Of a stretch of 34,052 nucleotides of DNA, positions 20,668 to 31,138 are shown piece after piece (the first letter of the stretch is position 1; the number at the start of each line of letters is the position of its first letter). The notes under the pieces are model-generated. The model saw only the letters and a list, made by a program, of their open reading frames with translations. It searched no databases and had not been told where the DNA came from. Source of the stretch: Takakia lepidozioides (taxonomy: Eukaryota > Streptophyta > Takakiopsida > Takakiales > Takakiaceae); NCBI GenBank assembly GCA_030704615.1, contig CM060732.1, positions 27,344,001 through 27,378,052 of the forward strand, read 5' to 3'. The translations under genes and the position numbers were made by a program.

Positions 20668-20995
20668 CATAGTCATGAAAGCTCCCCACTGTCTGTACTT
20701 GAAGTGCCAGGAAACCATCTAGTCCTCCAACTCCTGCAGCTAGATCCCAGTAGCAGCACCAGAGGAGAACCACCGAGCCTGGATTGCTTGGTAAGTGCTC
20801 TCAGCTTCTCCCATTGAGGTGGCATTTTTGTACTTGAGGCAGAGCCTTCTGTGCTCCAACTGAAGGTTAGGTCGAATGCAGCGCTTTGTATGACGTGCCA
20901 AAGATTGACTCCAATGGAAGAGGCATGTGCGGTCCCTATTTTCCATTGGCACCTTAGGATCCCCCGAACCAAAGACTCGCTGCACTGCATTATGT
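20668..20995 (-). pseudogene. Outer MULE transposase, core fragment
   Basis: On the minus strand this reads VQRVFGSGDPKVPMENRDR, TCLFHWSQSLARHTKRC (the C-X2-H following the second catalytic Asp), an Arg-rich region, ARWFSSGA, and after a frame change WMVSWHFKYRQWGAFMTM. It then ends at a GT donor (20667). It aligns with the inner transposase from IRRVYGEDPNVP to MVSWLAWWHYRFFQFGDYM. The 3' part of the same gene is at 5923-4543, on the other side of the inner element. Homology upstream stops near 21000, so the zinc-rich region and the first two catalytic acids of the outer copy are missing. Confidence 0.85.
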
Positions 20996-21009
20996 TTTGG
21001 ACTAATGAA

Positions 21010-22150
21010 TGTAGTGGCAGGGATGAGCTCTCAGCGAGATTCATTCATCCGATAGAGCCGCGACAGTTCTCCGCGGCAAGGAACGGTTCCCGGGTGTTCC
21101 TCGGTTCTCATTGAGTTCCTAAGGGCATCTTTAGGCGCCAAGGGTATCTTTGGATTCCCCACATGAGTTCCCTTAGGGGAGGTATTTTATTTTCCTGATT
21201 TTCTTAATTTCTTTTATTTTCCAGCATTTCTGATTTGCGAAATTGCTTAAATAGGATAGATGCGCGTGGTGCTTGTTATAGCTTGCAGGGTGTTGATTAA
21301 ACTGATTGAACTTATTGATTTGAGGGGCTTAGAACCACATTATTGAATTTAGTGAACCTATTGGATGACGATAGGCATTTTGGCCACTCTTTTGCTAAAA
21401 CAAAGTATTTAGGCACTGGGATAGGAAGCGTTGGCCCTTCCATTTAGAGGTGACTTGAACTCAAGCCCTCGGCGAAGAAAGGACATTGGGAGAGGAAGAT
21501 TTTCCCTCTTCTCCCTAGGCTCGGCAAGTGCCTTGTGAAAGGATTAAAACATGTCCCGGCTATAGGCCGCTCGGGGGTCTAGGCAGTAGGAAATAGACAA
21601 TAAAACACAAAGACTTGGAAGGCAATTACTGAGTAGATTGTATGATACCGTAGGACTTAGAAACACAAACTCGCCCTGTGAAGATGAGTACGTGATTTCT
21701 CTTTGCCAGTAGGACTTAGATAGTGATCATAGCCACCATGTACGACCACGGACCCCCTGCACTAACCGCAGTCGGGTAGGCAATTCAGTGAGCCCAACCT
21801 ACACCGCAACTTACCTCGGCCCCACTAGACTACTATGTCGTCACCCTGACCGTGCGCGCTCAGGGCTCGTCACACAACCATCCGGTATGTCAAAGTTTTC
21901 ATAATGATTTGTTGTGTCGACGAGATGGTGCACGAGTACTCCCACGCATTTTGCCCTGTACGTTGCCTTCCAAGGGCTGGGGAGGGGCTCCAGCTACCGG
22001 CATTTGGTCCTGGGAACATTCTTGTCACCTTGCTGAACCTCGAAAAGGGGTACGACATTGAAGTGCGGGAGTTTGATGGAACGACAAAATCACTATCATG
22101 TGGTCTCCTTGAATATCTGCATCTTTTCACGCATATGAGGGCCTCTTACA
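21010..22150. other. Unassigned AT/GC-mixed sequence replacing outer transposase 5' part
   Basis: The outer transposase should continue here, but no frame matches the inner copy. I see no LTR, terminal repeat or domain. Short open frames on both strands at 21852-22161 have no recognised family. This is probably another insertion or a deletion junction. Confidence 0.4.
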
Positions 22151-23050
22151 TGGCACATTGAACATAGTGGCCAAGTCTCGAAGCGAACCAAAATCATTTC
22201 GATGGCCAACCATCCGTTGAGCCATCGAATGAATTTCGATTGATCTCATGTCTAGTGTAGGACTTGTGAGAGGGCGTCTCAAACGTACTGGCAAAGTTTG
22301 GAAGCGAGCCAAAATGATTTGGATGGGCAACCATCCGTTCACCCGTTGAATGTATTCCGTTGGATCTGCTATTACTTTGGGACCTGTTTGGACTGTGTTT
22401 CGCGTGCTCACAATTGTTTTTTTCATTCTGTTCTTGCATGGGGCGTGTCATGACTCTGTATGCAACGTGCGTGCCAAATTTGGGAGCGAACGTAATTCAT
22501 TTGGACCCAAAACCACAGTTTCTTCCCTGTTTTGCACTCCAAACTTGATTTGTAATCTACTTCATGCACACTTCATAGAGAGTTCTGCAATAGTGAGCGA
22601 AGAGAACACTTTTTTTGGGGGGGCATTTTTTATTGGTCCACATTTTGGCGGGGGAGTAGCGGTGGGATGTTTGAAGCAGCAGAATAAAATTGAGCCAAAA
22701 ACAAAATCGATACGTGCCAGAAACCCCCAATGAAAGGCAGTGCAAACCTATTTATTGGCTTAAAATTAATTTAAATTCAATTAAATTTTGGAATGGCTTG
22801 AGGAGTGAGCGTGTCAATGGGGAGGCAAATATGTGTCGCACACATGTTCAAGAACATGGGGGCAAAAGAGGGGCTTCAACCACATCCGTTCAATGGGTGC
22901 AATAGCCGTGCACTCGCATTGAACAAAAACCAGTTGACAAGTGAACGCCTCATTGGCCATTCGAACAAATTTCGATTGATCTCATATTACACTGGGACCT
23001 ATCAGAGGGTACATTGAACACACTGGCCAAGTCACAAGGTGTCCGCACAT
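22150..23050. repeat. Degenerate tandem repeats, about 120-bp unit
   Basis: Related units start near 22155 and 22275, with weaker ones near 22445 and 22890-23040. Shared words include CACATTGAACATAGTGGCCA or its variants, GCGAACCAAAATCATTT or GCGAGCCAAAATGATTT, GGCAACCATCCGTT, and ATTTCGATTGATCTCAT (22229 region and 22969-22985). No protein is evident; similar short peptides on the minus strand reflect the repeat. Confidence 0.6.
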
Positions 23051-23234
23051 TGAACATTCAGAAGAGGACGTCCAACAATGTTCCACGCTGGAGATGGCAA
23101 CCATTGCAAATCATCAATATTACTGGAGAAGAGGGAGCGGGAGCCACTGTCATCGAGCCTACATACTCCTTTGATTGATTATCACGCAAATTTAGGAAGG
23201 ATAAGACATTTTTGTGTTGTGCAATCTGCATACC

Positions 23235-24060
23235 TCTGTTACTGTTCGACACCGAACAGCCAGGGTATTCTTTAGAAGTTTGGACCAATATATTGTCGCC
23301 TCAGAATCGAAGTTAAATTTAGATTGGATTTTCCTTTTCACTTGTCGAATGTTGTTTTCTGTTCGGCAACAGACGGCATAGACGAATTTTATGAATCTTA
23401 CAAAATTTTGAGTGAAATATCCTACATGTGTTTTGATATCCTGAATATATTTGGCTCAATCTGCTGTCGGCACTTGACTTTTGAGGTTCCCTTCGTGCAT
23501 GAGGTGTTCTGTTCGGCACCGAACAACGTTTCAGGATTATAATTATTACAAACATTTGCAGTTTTGAATTTATGTTTTCAACCCTGCATGTAATTTCTTT
23601 GTCATGTTTGCAGAACGTTTTCGACGGAATGGGTTCTATCTGCCTCGTGATGTAGCCGAAGTATATAAATGGTGAAAAAAGATTAGATGGATTGATCTAT
23701 CCTTCTAGGTGTTCGTTGCCGAACACTCATTGGTTTCCAGCGCCTCAAACAAAATGATACCTAATATTTCAAGCATTCATGTAATTTGTTTGCAGAACGG
23801 TTTCGTCGTTATCCTCTTATGCAAGTTAAGATAGATCCCTTTCTCAGACTGCACTACACCCCTGCTGCCTACTGATGTAGCCAAAGTTTTGAAAAGCTGA
23901 AACAAAATTACATTGTTTGTTTTAGCCAACTGGGTGTTCGTTGCCGAACACTAATTGGGTTTTGGCGACTCAAACGAAAGGATACATTATTTCACGGCTG
24001 ATATGGTCCCAATGTAAAAAAAATCCTTGTCCTCTGTGGTTGTTCGGCACCGAACGTCCG
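23235..24060. repeat. Cluster of TGTTCGG(C/T)ACCGAACA-type palindromes
   Basis: Imperfect 16-18 bp palindromes occur at 23242-23259 (CTGTTCGACACCGAACAG), 23510-23525 (TGTTCGGCACCGAACA), 23710-23725 and 23935-23950 (both TGTTCGTTGCCGAACA), and 24041-24056. A half-decayed one lies near 23360. Spacing is irregular, 100-270 bp, and the sequence between is AT-rich. The core is close to that of the palindromes at 1-600. Confidence 0.75.
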
Positions 24061-24655
24061 TTGCATTGCCTCTACACATGTTGAATACATACAGAAAATT
24101 GTTACGTGGTTTTTTTTTTCAAGATACGGGTTTATAAGATACTTCCAAATCTTTGGGTGTAATTTCTACTCTGGGAAACACAATAGTGCACATTGATGGA
24201 TGTTTGGCTTTGTATCTTGTCGCCAGATGATAAAGGAAGAAACACGATGAATTTTGCTTACATCCCGCACGTGCGGGTGATGGATGAATGTTTGACAACG
24301 AACCGTGACTGTGGATGACGATTGTAGGGCACTGTGGATGTGCATGAGTTTTCACTGTGGATGGAAATTGTGACGGGCCTGCGGATGAACATCGCCTTCA
24401 TCCCTCTACATTCGTCATTTTTTGAACGTTGGTAAACTCTTAGGCACATGCGGGGATGTCATTTCGGGGATGGATGTTGGCCGGTGCCGGACCTTCTCTT
24501 CTCGGGTTCATGCAGGGTTCATGCTTCATGCAGGGTCCATACGTTTTCGTCCATTTGAAACCCATCAAGCTGAATGAGTCTTTCCCCCCACCAGTTCTTT
24601 TCCTCGAGGTTTTCTCTCTTTCTCCCTCTCTATATCTCAGACTCCACTGCTGTGA
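24061..24655. other. Upstream region of copy B, GGATG-rich
   Basis: This stretch has several GTGGATG and GCGGATG words (24270-24470) and a repeated TTCATGCAGGGT (about 24507-24536), then a CT-rich stretch before the ParB-like frame. It probably contains the promoter or 5' exon of copy B. No TATA box or start is assigned. Confidence 0.35.
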
Positions 24656-27055
24656 TTGTCGTTTCATTCTGACGTATGGCTCCAAAAATCTGTCTCAAAG
24701 AACCCTCTGTTTATTCCAGAGATCGAGGACCCCTTGCACTTGACTGAGATTGGGAAGAAATGGGTCTCCAATAGGATCCCCCTCTTCAACATGTCAGAAC
24801 TCAGGACGAAACGAAGAGAAGATGTGGTGGCAAATGTGGTCGACATGTCTTTTTCAGAGTCGATGCAGACTCAAGCGGAGAGAGCTCCAGAGGCCGAGGC
24901 CCAAAAGCACACATTCACTTCCATTCGTCACTTGATGTATCTGTCTCTTCCTCCTTATGTTCCTCTTTGCCGCATGAAACCCCTGCCAGCAGTCAGGCTT
25001 CCGGATAAGAATGGTGTGACCCTGCTCAAAGGATACTTCGAACAGGATAGGTACAGTGATTCTTTGGCAGGCTTCCTTTTGGCGCTTGTTAACGACAACG
25101 GTGAGGAGAGTCTTGTTACAGATAGTGATAGATCAGTGTGGGATTCGCATTGGAAGATTGTCAATGCCCAATTTGAGCAGGAGCTTGATACGAGGCCAGA
25201 TTGGCATTGGTTCAAGGGAAAAAACTTGTTCATCTACAATGGCAACCATAGATGGTGTGCCTGGACGGATGTTATCAGCAAAAAGCGCAAAATGATGCGG
25301 AGTGGCACATCCGAGTGAAGGCTTACGTGCTTGATATAAAGAAGAAGGACATGGGGTTGGTTTTCGGGGCCATGAGACGAATGAATGTGTAAGTTTCACA
25401 CTCTGAACCTGCTTTCCCACTCCACTGTTCTGCAACAAACACTGTTTTCAGATTCTCAGAGTAGCATTGCATTCAAAACAGTGTAACCCTAAACTGCCAG
25501 CTCCACGGGTGTGCAGGGTAACTCAGAAAGCACGGGTGCACAACAATCTGAATTAGCATCTGTATTTCTTCAGAAAGACTGCACAGACACCCCTTGAGCA
25601 CTTCCAGACGGCCCTGAGTCCTGTTGTCTATGAGAAATGCAAGGCCAAGAGAGACAGTTGGATGACTCTCACAAGGAAAGCTCTCGTGGAATACATTGGG
25701 GCCGACACTCTAGAGAAGGCCAAAAACCAAGCCATGCAGAGGTATTATGGAGGATGTTCCTGCGGACAAACAAACGGAGGCAGACTGTCAAGCCAAGGTA
25801 GAAGAAGCCCGTGCTGCGGATCGGAAACTGCTGACCAGCAGGTTTGCAAAGTATACGGTCATTTGTGACCTTGCACACACCGACTCGTTTCTTTTTGAGA
25901 TTTCCACCCATTACCAGCAGTGTGGGCCATCAAAGAAGCCAGAGATACAGCTTGAGAAGCTGCAGCTTGTTGCATCAAGTGCGGTTCCAGGCCCGGAGAA
26001 ATGCAGGTGGTTGAGGATTTGGAATTCGGACAGCGAATCCTGAAAGTCGAACCATTTTCCACTCGCTCCAACAGATAAGGCCATTGCAGCGTTGTGTGAC
26101 AAGGCTACATGGTGGTATCAGGTGGTATTCATCCTCATGCTTTTACTTTCCAGATTTGCGTTGAAGGTTCGGCAACGAACAGCCAGCCTGAACGCCGGCC
26201 AGTCTCCCTATAGAATATTGTGGAAGTCGAATTCATATGCTTGCTTTGTTTCCTTTGAACCTAGGTTTGCTCTGCGGACTAAGGTTCAGCTCCGAAACAA
26301 CAATCCTCAGAAGCGGCCTGCGTGTGTGTAGAATATTGAGAGATGCGCAGAGGCAGCTAGAACAGTTGCAGGATAATGGGAGCATAAACCTCCCCGACAT
26401 TGCAGGGAAGGCGGAAGACCTCCCATCGTACATGGAAATTGAATTACTGGAATCGCCTGTTCGACGTGGAATACCAGGACGGCATGTGCCGGAGTGTACA
26501 ACTGACAAACCAACCGGGAGGTCTTCGACCTTCAAAACGAATGTGTTTCAGGTAATTTATTTGGAATGCCAAATCCTTTAGTGAAATAACGTTGATTTGA
26601 GACATGTTTCTCTAATTAATCCCACATCCTTCTACCGAACAGGTACATCCACAGGCACCTCTGTGGAGAGAAGAAGTTGTTGCTGTCAACTCCTGCTATT
26701 ATGCTACCCTGGGTAAGCGATTTGTTGGGGACAACTATTTACAACGATGAGCAACTGAGTATGTATAAGGGCCATGTTTATGCAAATTGTCCCTGGTGGT
26801 TGGACATGGAGGAAGGGTATTTGCCTGCTGAAGAGAAGAAAGAGTATGAAGACACCCAGGCTCTGATAACTGGATCAATTGAGTTGGATGAGCAGGCAAG
26901 GGCCGAGGAGGCAGCTCGGTAGTCAACAGTCCTGAAAAATGCAGCTGAGGCAGAGCGCCTACGTCAAAATGACGAGCAGCAAGTGATTCAGAAGGAAGCA
27001 AAGGCCAAAGCTTGTCAGGCAGGGGCAAAGAAAAAGGACAAGGCCAGCAAGGCAT
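24656..27055 (+). pseudogene. Copy B: ParB-like protein, 5' part of a gene A relative
   Basis: Suggested exons: about 24656-25388, 25574-26121, about 26332-26551 and 26643-27055. The first has YVPLCRMKPLPAVRLP, LKGYFEQDRY and LFIYNGNHRWCAW (about 25226-25264), matching gene A's ParB-like domain. A frame shift near 25290 precedes EWHIRVKAYVLD. The middle region keeps IQLEKLQLVASS, RWLRIWNSD and KATWWYQ, and the next parts RYIHRHLCGEKK and CPWWLDMEEG. In-frame stops are a TGA at 26041 and a TAG after EEAAR (about 26920). Intron positions mostly match gene A, but the one before RWLxIWN is absent. At about 27055 the sequence switches to copy C, so this copy lacks a methyltransferase part of its own. 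Confidence 0.75.
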
Positions 27056-28335
27056 CAATTCTGCAACCACACGTTCTATGTCTGGGACGGCAACCACCAT
27101 TTGCTGGCATGGATGGGATACATTCAGAAACATCATGCAAAAGACAAAGACAAACATGTTGTTGTAGAGGCAATGGTTCTGGATCGTGGAAATGACATCG
27201 CGAGGCTTCTTACAGCTATGCACGACGTGAACAAGTAAGTCATTCTAGAGACTCCATTGCCTCTTCAATATCTTGTTCATCCCACCAAAACGATGTTTAC
27301 CAATGCATTGTTTTCACTCTTTTTGCAGATCGACAGAGAAATCACATGTGACAACAAGCTTGGTCCTCACACTTTTCCGAATTCAAGGAATTGGTCTGAT
27401 GAAGCTGGATGATATTCGCACAGTACTCCACCCCGATATAATCAAGAACTGCGAAACATGAAGAGCTGCAGGCACTTAGTATTCTTTGACTCGAGAGGCG
27501 TTTCTAGAGTACATGTATGCGGTAAGGCCGAGCCTATACTCACTTGTCTTTTTGAATACATGTTTGTAATTCGTTTTTACTCATCCCTACTTTGATCTAT
27601 GCAGCAAGAACTGGCAGAGGCAGCTGAGAAGGGGAAATCCGAATACTACTGCACTACAACAGAGGAACTTCGGACATCAAAGGGTGTGGAGGTAGCAATA
27701 AAGAAGGAGTATGAAATCCGGAGATGTGCCTTCTCGAAGCAGCTTAGAATAGTAGATCCCGGCCTTGGGGAGGAGTTCCTTCTACATGTCAAATCTCACT
27801 ATGACAACCATGTGCACCCGGAGATGCAGAAGGAGAAATTGCATCGGCTGGCCATATCCATGGTTGACCCCCAAACCAAAATTAGATGGCTGGAGATTTG
27901 GAACTCAGATCAGACAGTGAAGGACTTGAATCACTTCATTCACATGGATTAGGGAACTTAGGGTATGTTGGCAGTGTTCTTGAATGGAATTTTTTGAAGT
28001 CGTTGACGACCATCACATCCAGAGCTGTTGTGAGCTTCTATAGAGTGAGATTTCTTGTACGTTTTGTAGGGCGCATAATAGTTTTAGGCAGTGTTACTCA
28101 CAGAATTTTCTGAATGTTGGTGCCGACATTCACTTTGAGTGCAATGGGCTTCTACATAGAGAGATTGATTTCCAATTTGTCTCATGGTTTGCAGGTACGC
28201 AAAATATGTGCTAATGGATGGAAATCACCTCAGCGGTATCCCAGATTATCTTGACATGTGGTCGGACCCTGGAAACGATCCAACCATGTACACTGTAGGG
28301 ATGCAAGTCACCAACAAAAACAAAGGACAAAGACA

Positions 28336-28413
28336 AGTCGAAGGAGAAGGAGAAGGAAAAGGAAAAGGAAAAGGGGAAGGAGAAGGAGAAAGAAAAGGAG
28401 AAGGAGAAGGAGA
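28336..28413 (+). repeat. Purine-rich (GGAGAA/AAGGAG)n microsatellite
   Basis: An almost pure A/G tract of GGAGAAGGAG and AAAAGG words within copy C. In the coding frame it makes a Lys-Glu repeat in the linker before the methyltransferase part, where gene A has a Lys/Ala-rich linker. Confidence 0.9.
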
Positions 28414-28598
28414 GTGAGAAGGACTTCACCGCCGGAAGGTATACCTGCACAATTCAGTGCGTGTTCGATGCCAAGCCACACCCTTCCCGTGCCGATTTGG
28501 CAGGGGAGATTAAGATTGTCAATGAGGCATGGTTGGCGATGATGGAGAGTTGGAAGAAAAGATACACTTGGGATAACATGATCTCTTTCCTTAATCTG

Positions 28599-29145
28599 GT
28601 GGGAATTTCATTTTCTTTCCTTTGCATTTGTAAACTAGGGGTTGAGACTTGACCCTATGTTTGTGAGTGCCTTGAGCGCATGCTTGCCCATAGTGAGCAA
28701 GATTTTTGTCGCTAAACAAGGAGAAGCAAACATAAAAAAGCTTACGGTTGGAGCGAAAGTGCCTCATTCTTCAATTAGAGAACCTTATCTCGTGAGGGCG
28801 GGAGTCCTTGCATAAGACATAATAGTCTTATAGCATCCCTTTAGGCACGATAGGCGCACTTTGTATGCATTTGTCTTGGTTTCCATTGCATTTGTATTTG
28901 GGTCCTAACCGGCCCCCCTTAAAATTTACTGTGTCTTTTTCCAGTATTTTTTCTACTTTTTGTTACCTTTGCAAGCCTTTGTTGACCACCCTAAACCCTA
29001 GTTGGATGCCACTCCTTCTGTTTCTTTGCAAGAAAGATTAAGGAAATTGGTACATGAAGAAGATCAATTGACATTGACAGTATTGATCTTCGTTTCCTTG
29101 CAAACATTCTTCTCTTCGTTCTCAATTTGAACATGTCTGTCGCAG
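28599..29145 (+). other. Extra intron in copy C
   Basis: The exon before ends ...FLNL and the exon after begins VSTG. The 547-nt insert opens GTGGGA and closes CGCAG. Gene A is continuous at the same point (FFAAVSTD), so this intron is present in one relative only. Confidence 0.6.
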
Positions 29146-29556
29146 GTGAGCACTGGTCCCTCCTTTGTGTGTGGTGTGCAAAAAATGTTTGCTGCTGACA
29201 TGGTCATTCTTGACATCCCGGACGGCCAGGCTGTGCCAGAAGTTCTTCCGAAGGGCAAGACGCCAAGCTGGAACAAATTCGATGACAACTACTGGAGTTG
29301 GGTGTTTGGGTTCTGCAATAATTTCCTTTCTGATGCAGGGACACTTCTGCTATTTCAGTCATGTGACAAGGATAGTCGTCGAGCATTGACATCGTACCTG
29401 AAGTCCTCTGGGTTTGAAGTTCTACGCACATGGAATTGTGTGAACATCCTCTACTTTGTGAAAGGGGGTTGTCCTGGTCAACTGGTATGACGCCTCCCTC
29501 CTGGTTGTGCTTTAATGCTGCGTTTCAGTGTTCTCTGCAGTGTAACTCTAGAAGAA

Positions 29557-29586
29557 TTTGTGATGATCGGCACCGATCATCACAAA
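29557..29586. repeat. 30-bp near-perfect palindrome in intron of copy C
   Basis: The sequence centres on GATCGGCACCGATC and extends through TGATGATC to TTTGTG on each side. Only the central C/A step breaks symmetry. The core is the CGGCACCG of the palindrome family at 1-600 and 23.2-24.1 kb. A related one lies at 28112-28131 in another intron (GAATGTTGGTGCCGACATTC). Confidence 0.8.
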
Positions 29587-30590
29587 TACATGACAGATCA
29601 GTTTGTTGCATGCCTATGTTTTGAAGTGCCAATCTACAAACTTCCACTTTTGTTTGTGTTTGGCAACCTAACCTTTAGTCTTTGGCAGATGGGGATGTTC
29701 AAGGCGATCTGCCTGTGGAGGATTCGCACCTCAAAGACACCATCCTCCGTCCGCAGCTTCGAGATTTCTGACCAGGGGTGTTTCATCAATCCCCTGTATA
29801 AGCCACATGTCGATGACATTTTGTACAACTTAGTCAAACTCTCAAAAGACCAGATGGCACTCCCTGGAGAGGTGCAAAGGAGAAAACCCCAGCGTTCATG
29901 CAGACACTGCTGGAGTCATGCAGCCACCATCCTGCACGGGTGGTCGACCTCTCAGTATCCACAGGTTCGTTTTCTCCCTTCAGATTTGGTTTTCTTTCAC
30001 TAGTTTCATCTTTGTAAATCCCCCCCTCCAAGCTATCATGTCCTCCTGTCTGGTGCAGGAGCAACTTACCATGCGTGCAAGGCAGGCGAAAGAACCTTTT
30101 TTTGGCATGGAGGGTGATTCAGACCTATACAAGATTGTGCTCCTCCCCCTTTTGTCTGGCTCTACATCAGGCACACAAACTGAAATGATTCAAATCCGAA
30201 ATGATGAGGAATATCCCGAGGATAAGCAAGTCGACAACAACTTTTCATGTGAGTAAGTCTGCCATGGAATCCACTTTGGGTGCCATGTTCAATCGCAGAC
30301 ATCAAATTTGCAGTAATAACTTTTTTCTTGTTGTGACTTGCAGGAAAGGCAACGATGGATCTTTGGGAGAGACCCCCATTTGTGGCGAGACTATTTTCAA
30401 CAGCCCCCTTTCCACTTTTGTGCTTCCTGTGTATGCCGAAGCAATGGCACTTCAAATGGCTGAGGCTCTATCCCCTGATTTTTTATTGCCCGACCACAAG
30501 TGTAGCCATCGTAGATCCGGAGTTCTTAAATTCTTGGACTTGGATGCAGAGGACGCGGGGATACATTGTATTGACTCTGAGTCAGACTAA

Positions 30591-31100
30591 ACTACGCATT
30601 TTTAATGTTATATTTTCATCCTCTTCGGAAAAGATTGAATTCCTTTACTTCATTGCAGTTGTTCCAGTAGAAAAAAAATGAAACAAAGAATCCACTCAGA
30701 TTGAAATGGCAATCTTCATGAATCCATCCCACAAACCCACACACTCATGTCATATCCATTGTGCATTCATCTACACTATATTCATGCATCCTCCACTCAT
30801 GAATGTTTTCCATTATTCAACATCCATTGTACTCTCATCCATCACACATTCAGCCATCTACTTGCATTGTTCCCACTCATCCATCTATGTTTCATCCATC
30901 CTGCATTCATCTGTTGCTTTCAGGTGGGAATGACAACGTCATTTTATTATGTCGTCCAGCTTGTTTCCGCGGTTAAGGGTGCTCTTCCGAGGAAATACAC
31001 TCCGTTTCTTCCTTGGCGCGCGGTGACGCGACGTTTAAGCGCGATGACGTGGAGGAGCCCGGTGATGTGGCGTGGTCGCAAGGTGATGTGGGGTGAGCGC
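30591..31100. other. Right subterminal region of outer MULE, CATCC/CATTCAT-rich
   Basis: After the copy C stop there is AT-rich sequence, then 30710-30920 dominated by CATCC, CATTCAT and CACTCATCC words, and then a GC-rich stretch with repeated GATGTGG and GGTGATGTGG (31060-31092). No gene is evident; open frames on the plus strand reflect the skewed composition. Confidence 0.5.
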
Positions 31101-31137
31101 AACTGTGCTCACGCGACCAAGCTCACGCCGAGGCATC
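31101..31137 (-). repeat. Candidate right terminal repeat of outer MULE
   Basis: On the minus strand it reads CGGCGTGAGC, six bases, GCGTGAGC, then an inverted GCGCTCACC just inside. This is the same layout as the left candidate at 4140-4180. No target duplication matches the left flank. Confidence 0.45.
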
Positions 31138-31138
31138 C

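Larger units (their letters stand above)
27056..30590 (+). pseudogene. Copy C: ParB-like box through methyltransferase-like C-terminus
   Basis: Suggested exons: 27056-27234, 27329-27521, 27605-27952, 28195-28598, 29146-29484, 29689-29964, 30059-30252 and 30344-30590. It starts inside the ParB-like domain (FYVWDGNHHLLAWMGYI). It continues through EKLHRLAISMVD and RWLEIWNSD to a TAG at 27950, then RYAKYVLMDGNHLS and a Lys/Glu-rich linker. The methyltransferase part has ADMVILDIPDG (about 29194-29226), DNYWSWVFGFCNNFLSDAGT, SGFEVLRTW, then motif I VVDLSVSTG split by an intron, GATYHACKAGERTFFGMEGD and a C-terminal exon. One frame shift lies near 29870. The DPPY position reads DIPD. This is the best-kept methyltransferase-like module in the window. 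Confidence 0.78.
4132..31137. mobile_element. Outer MULE, old and rearranged, with transposase and ParB/methyltransferase-like cargo
   Basis: This span holds a decayed SWIM-type MULE transposase on the minus strand (4543 to about 20995, interrupted) and ParB/methyltransferase-like genes on the plus strand (24.66-30.59 kb). Candidate termini are related inverted repeats at 4132-4180 and 31101-31137 containing CGGCGTGAGC. Without the 14.6-kb nested insertion the element would be about 12.4 kb. The flanks are different Ty3/gypsy elements in opposite orientation and no target duplication is visible, so the two halves may come from different insertions. The boundaries are inferred; the gene content is solid. 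Confidence 0.55.
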
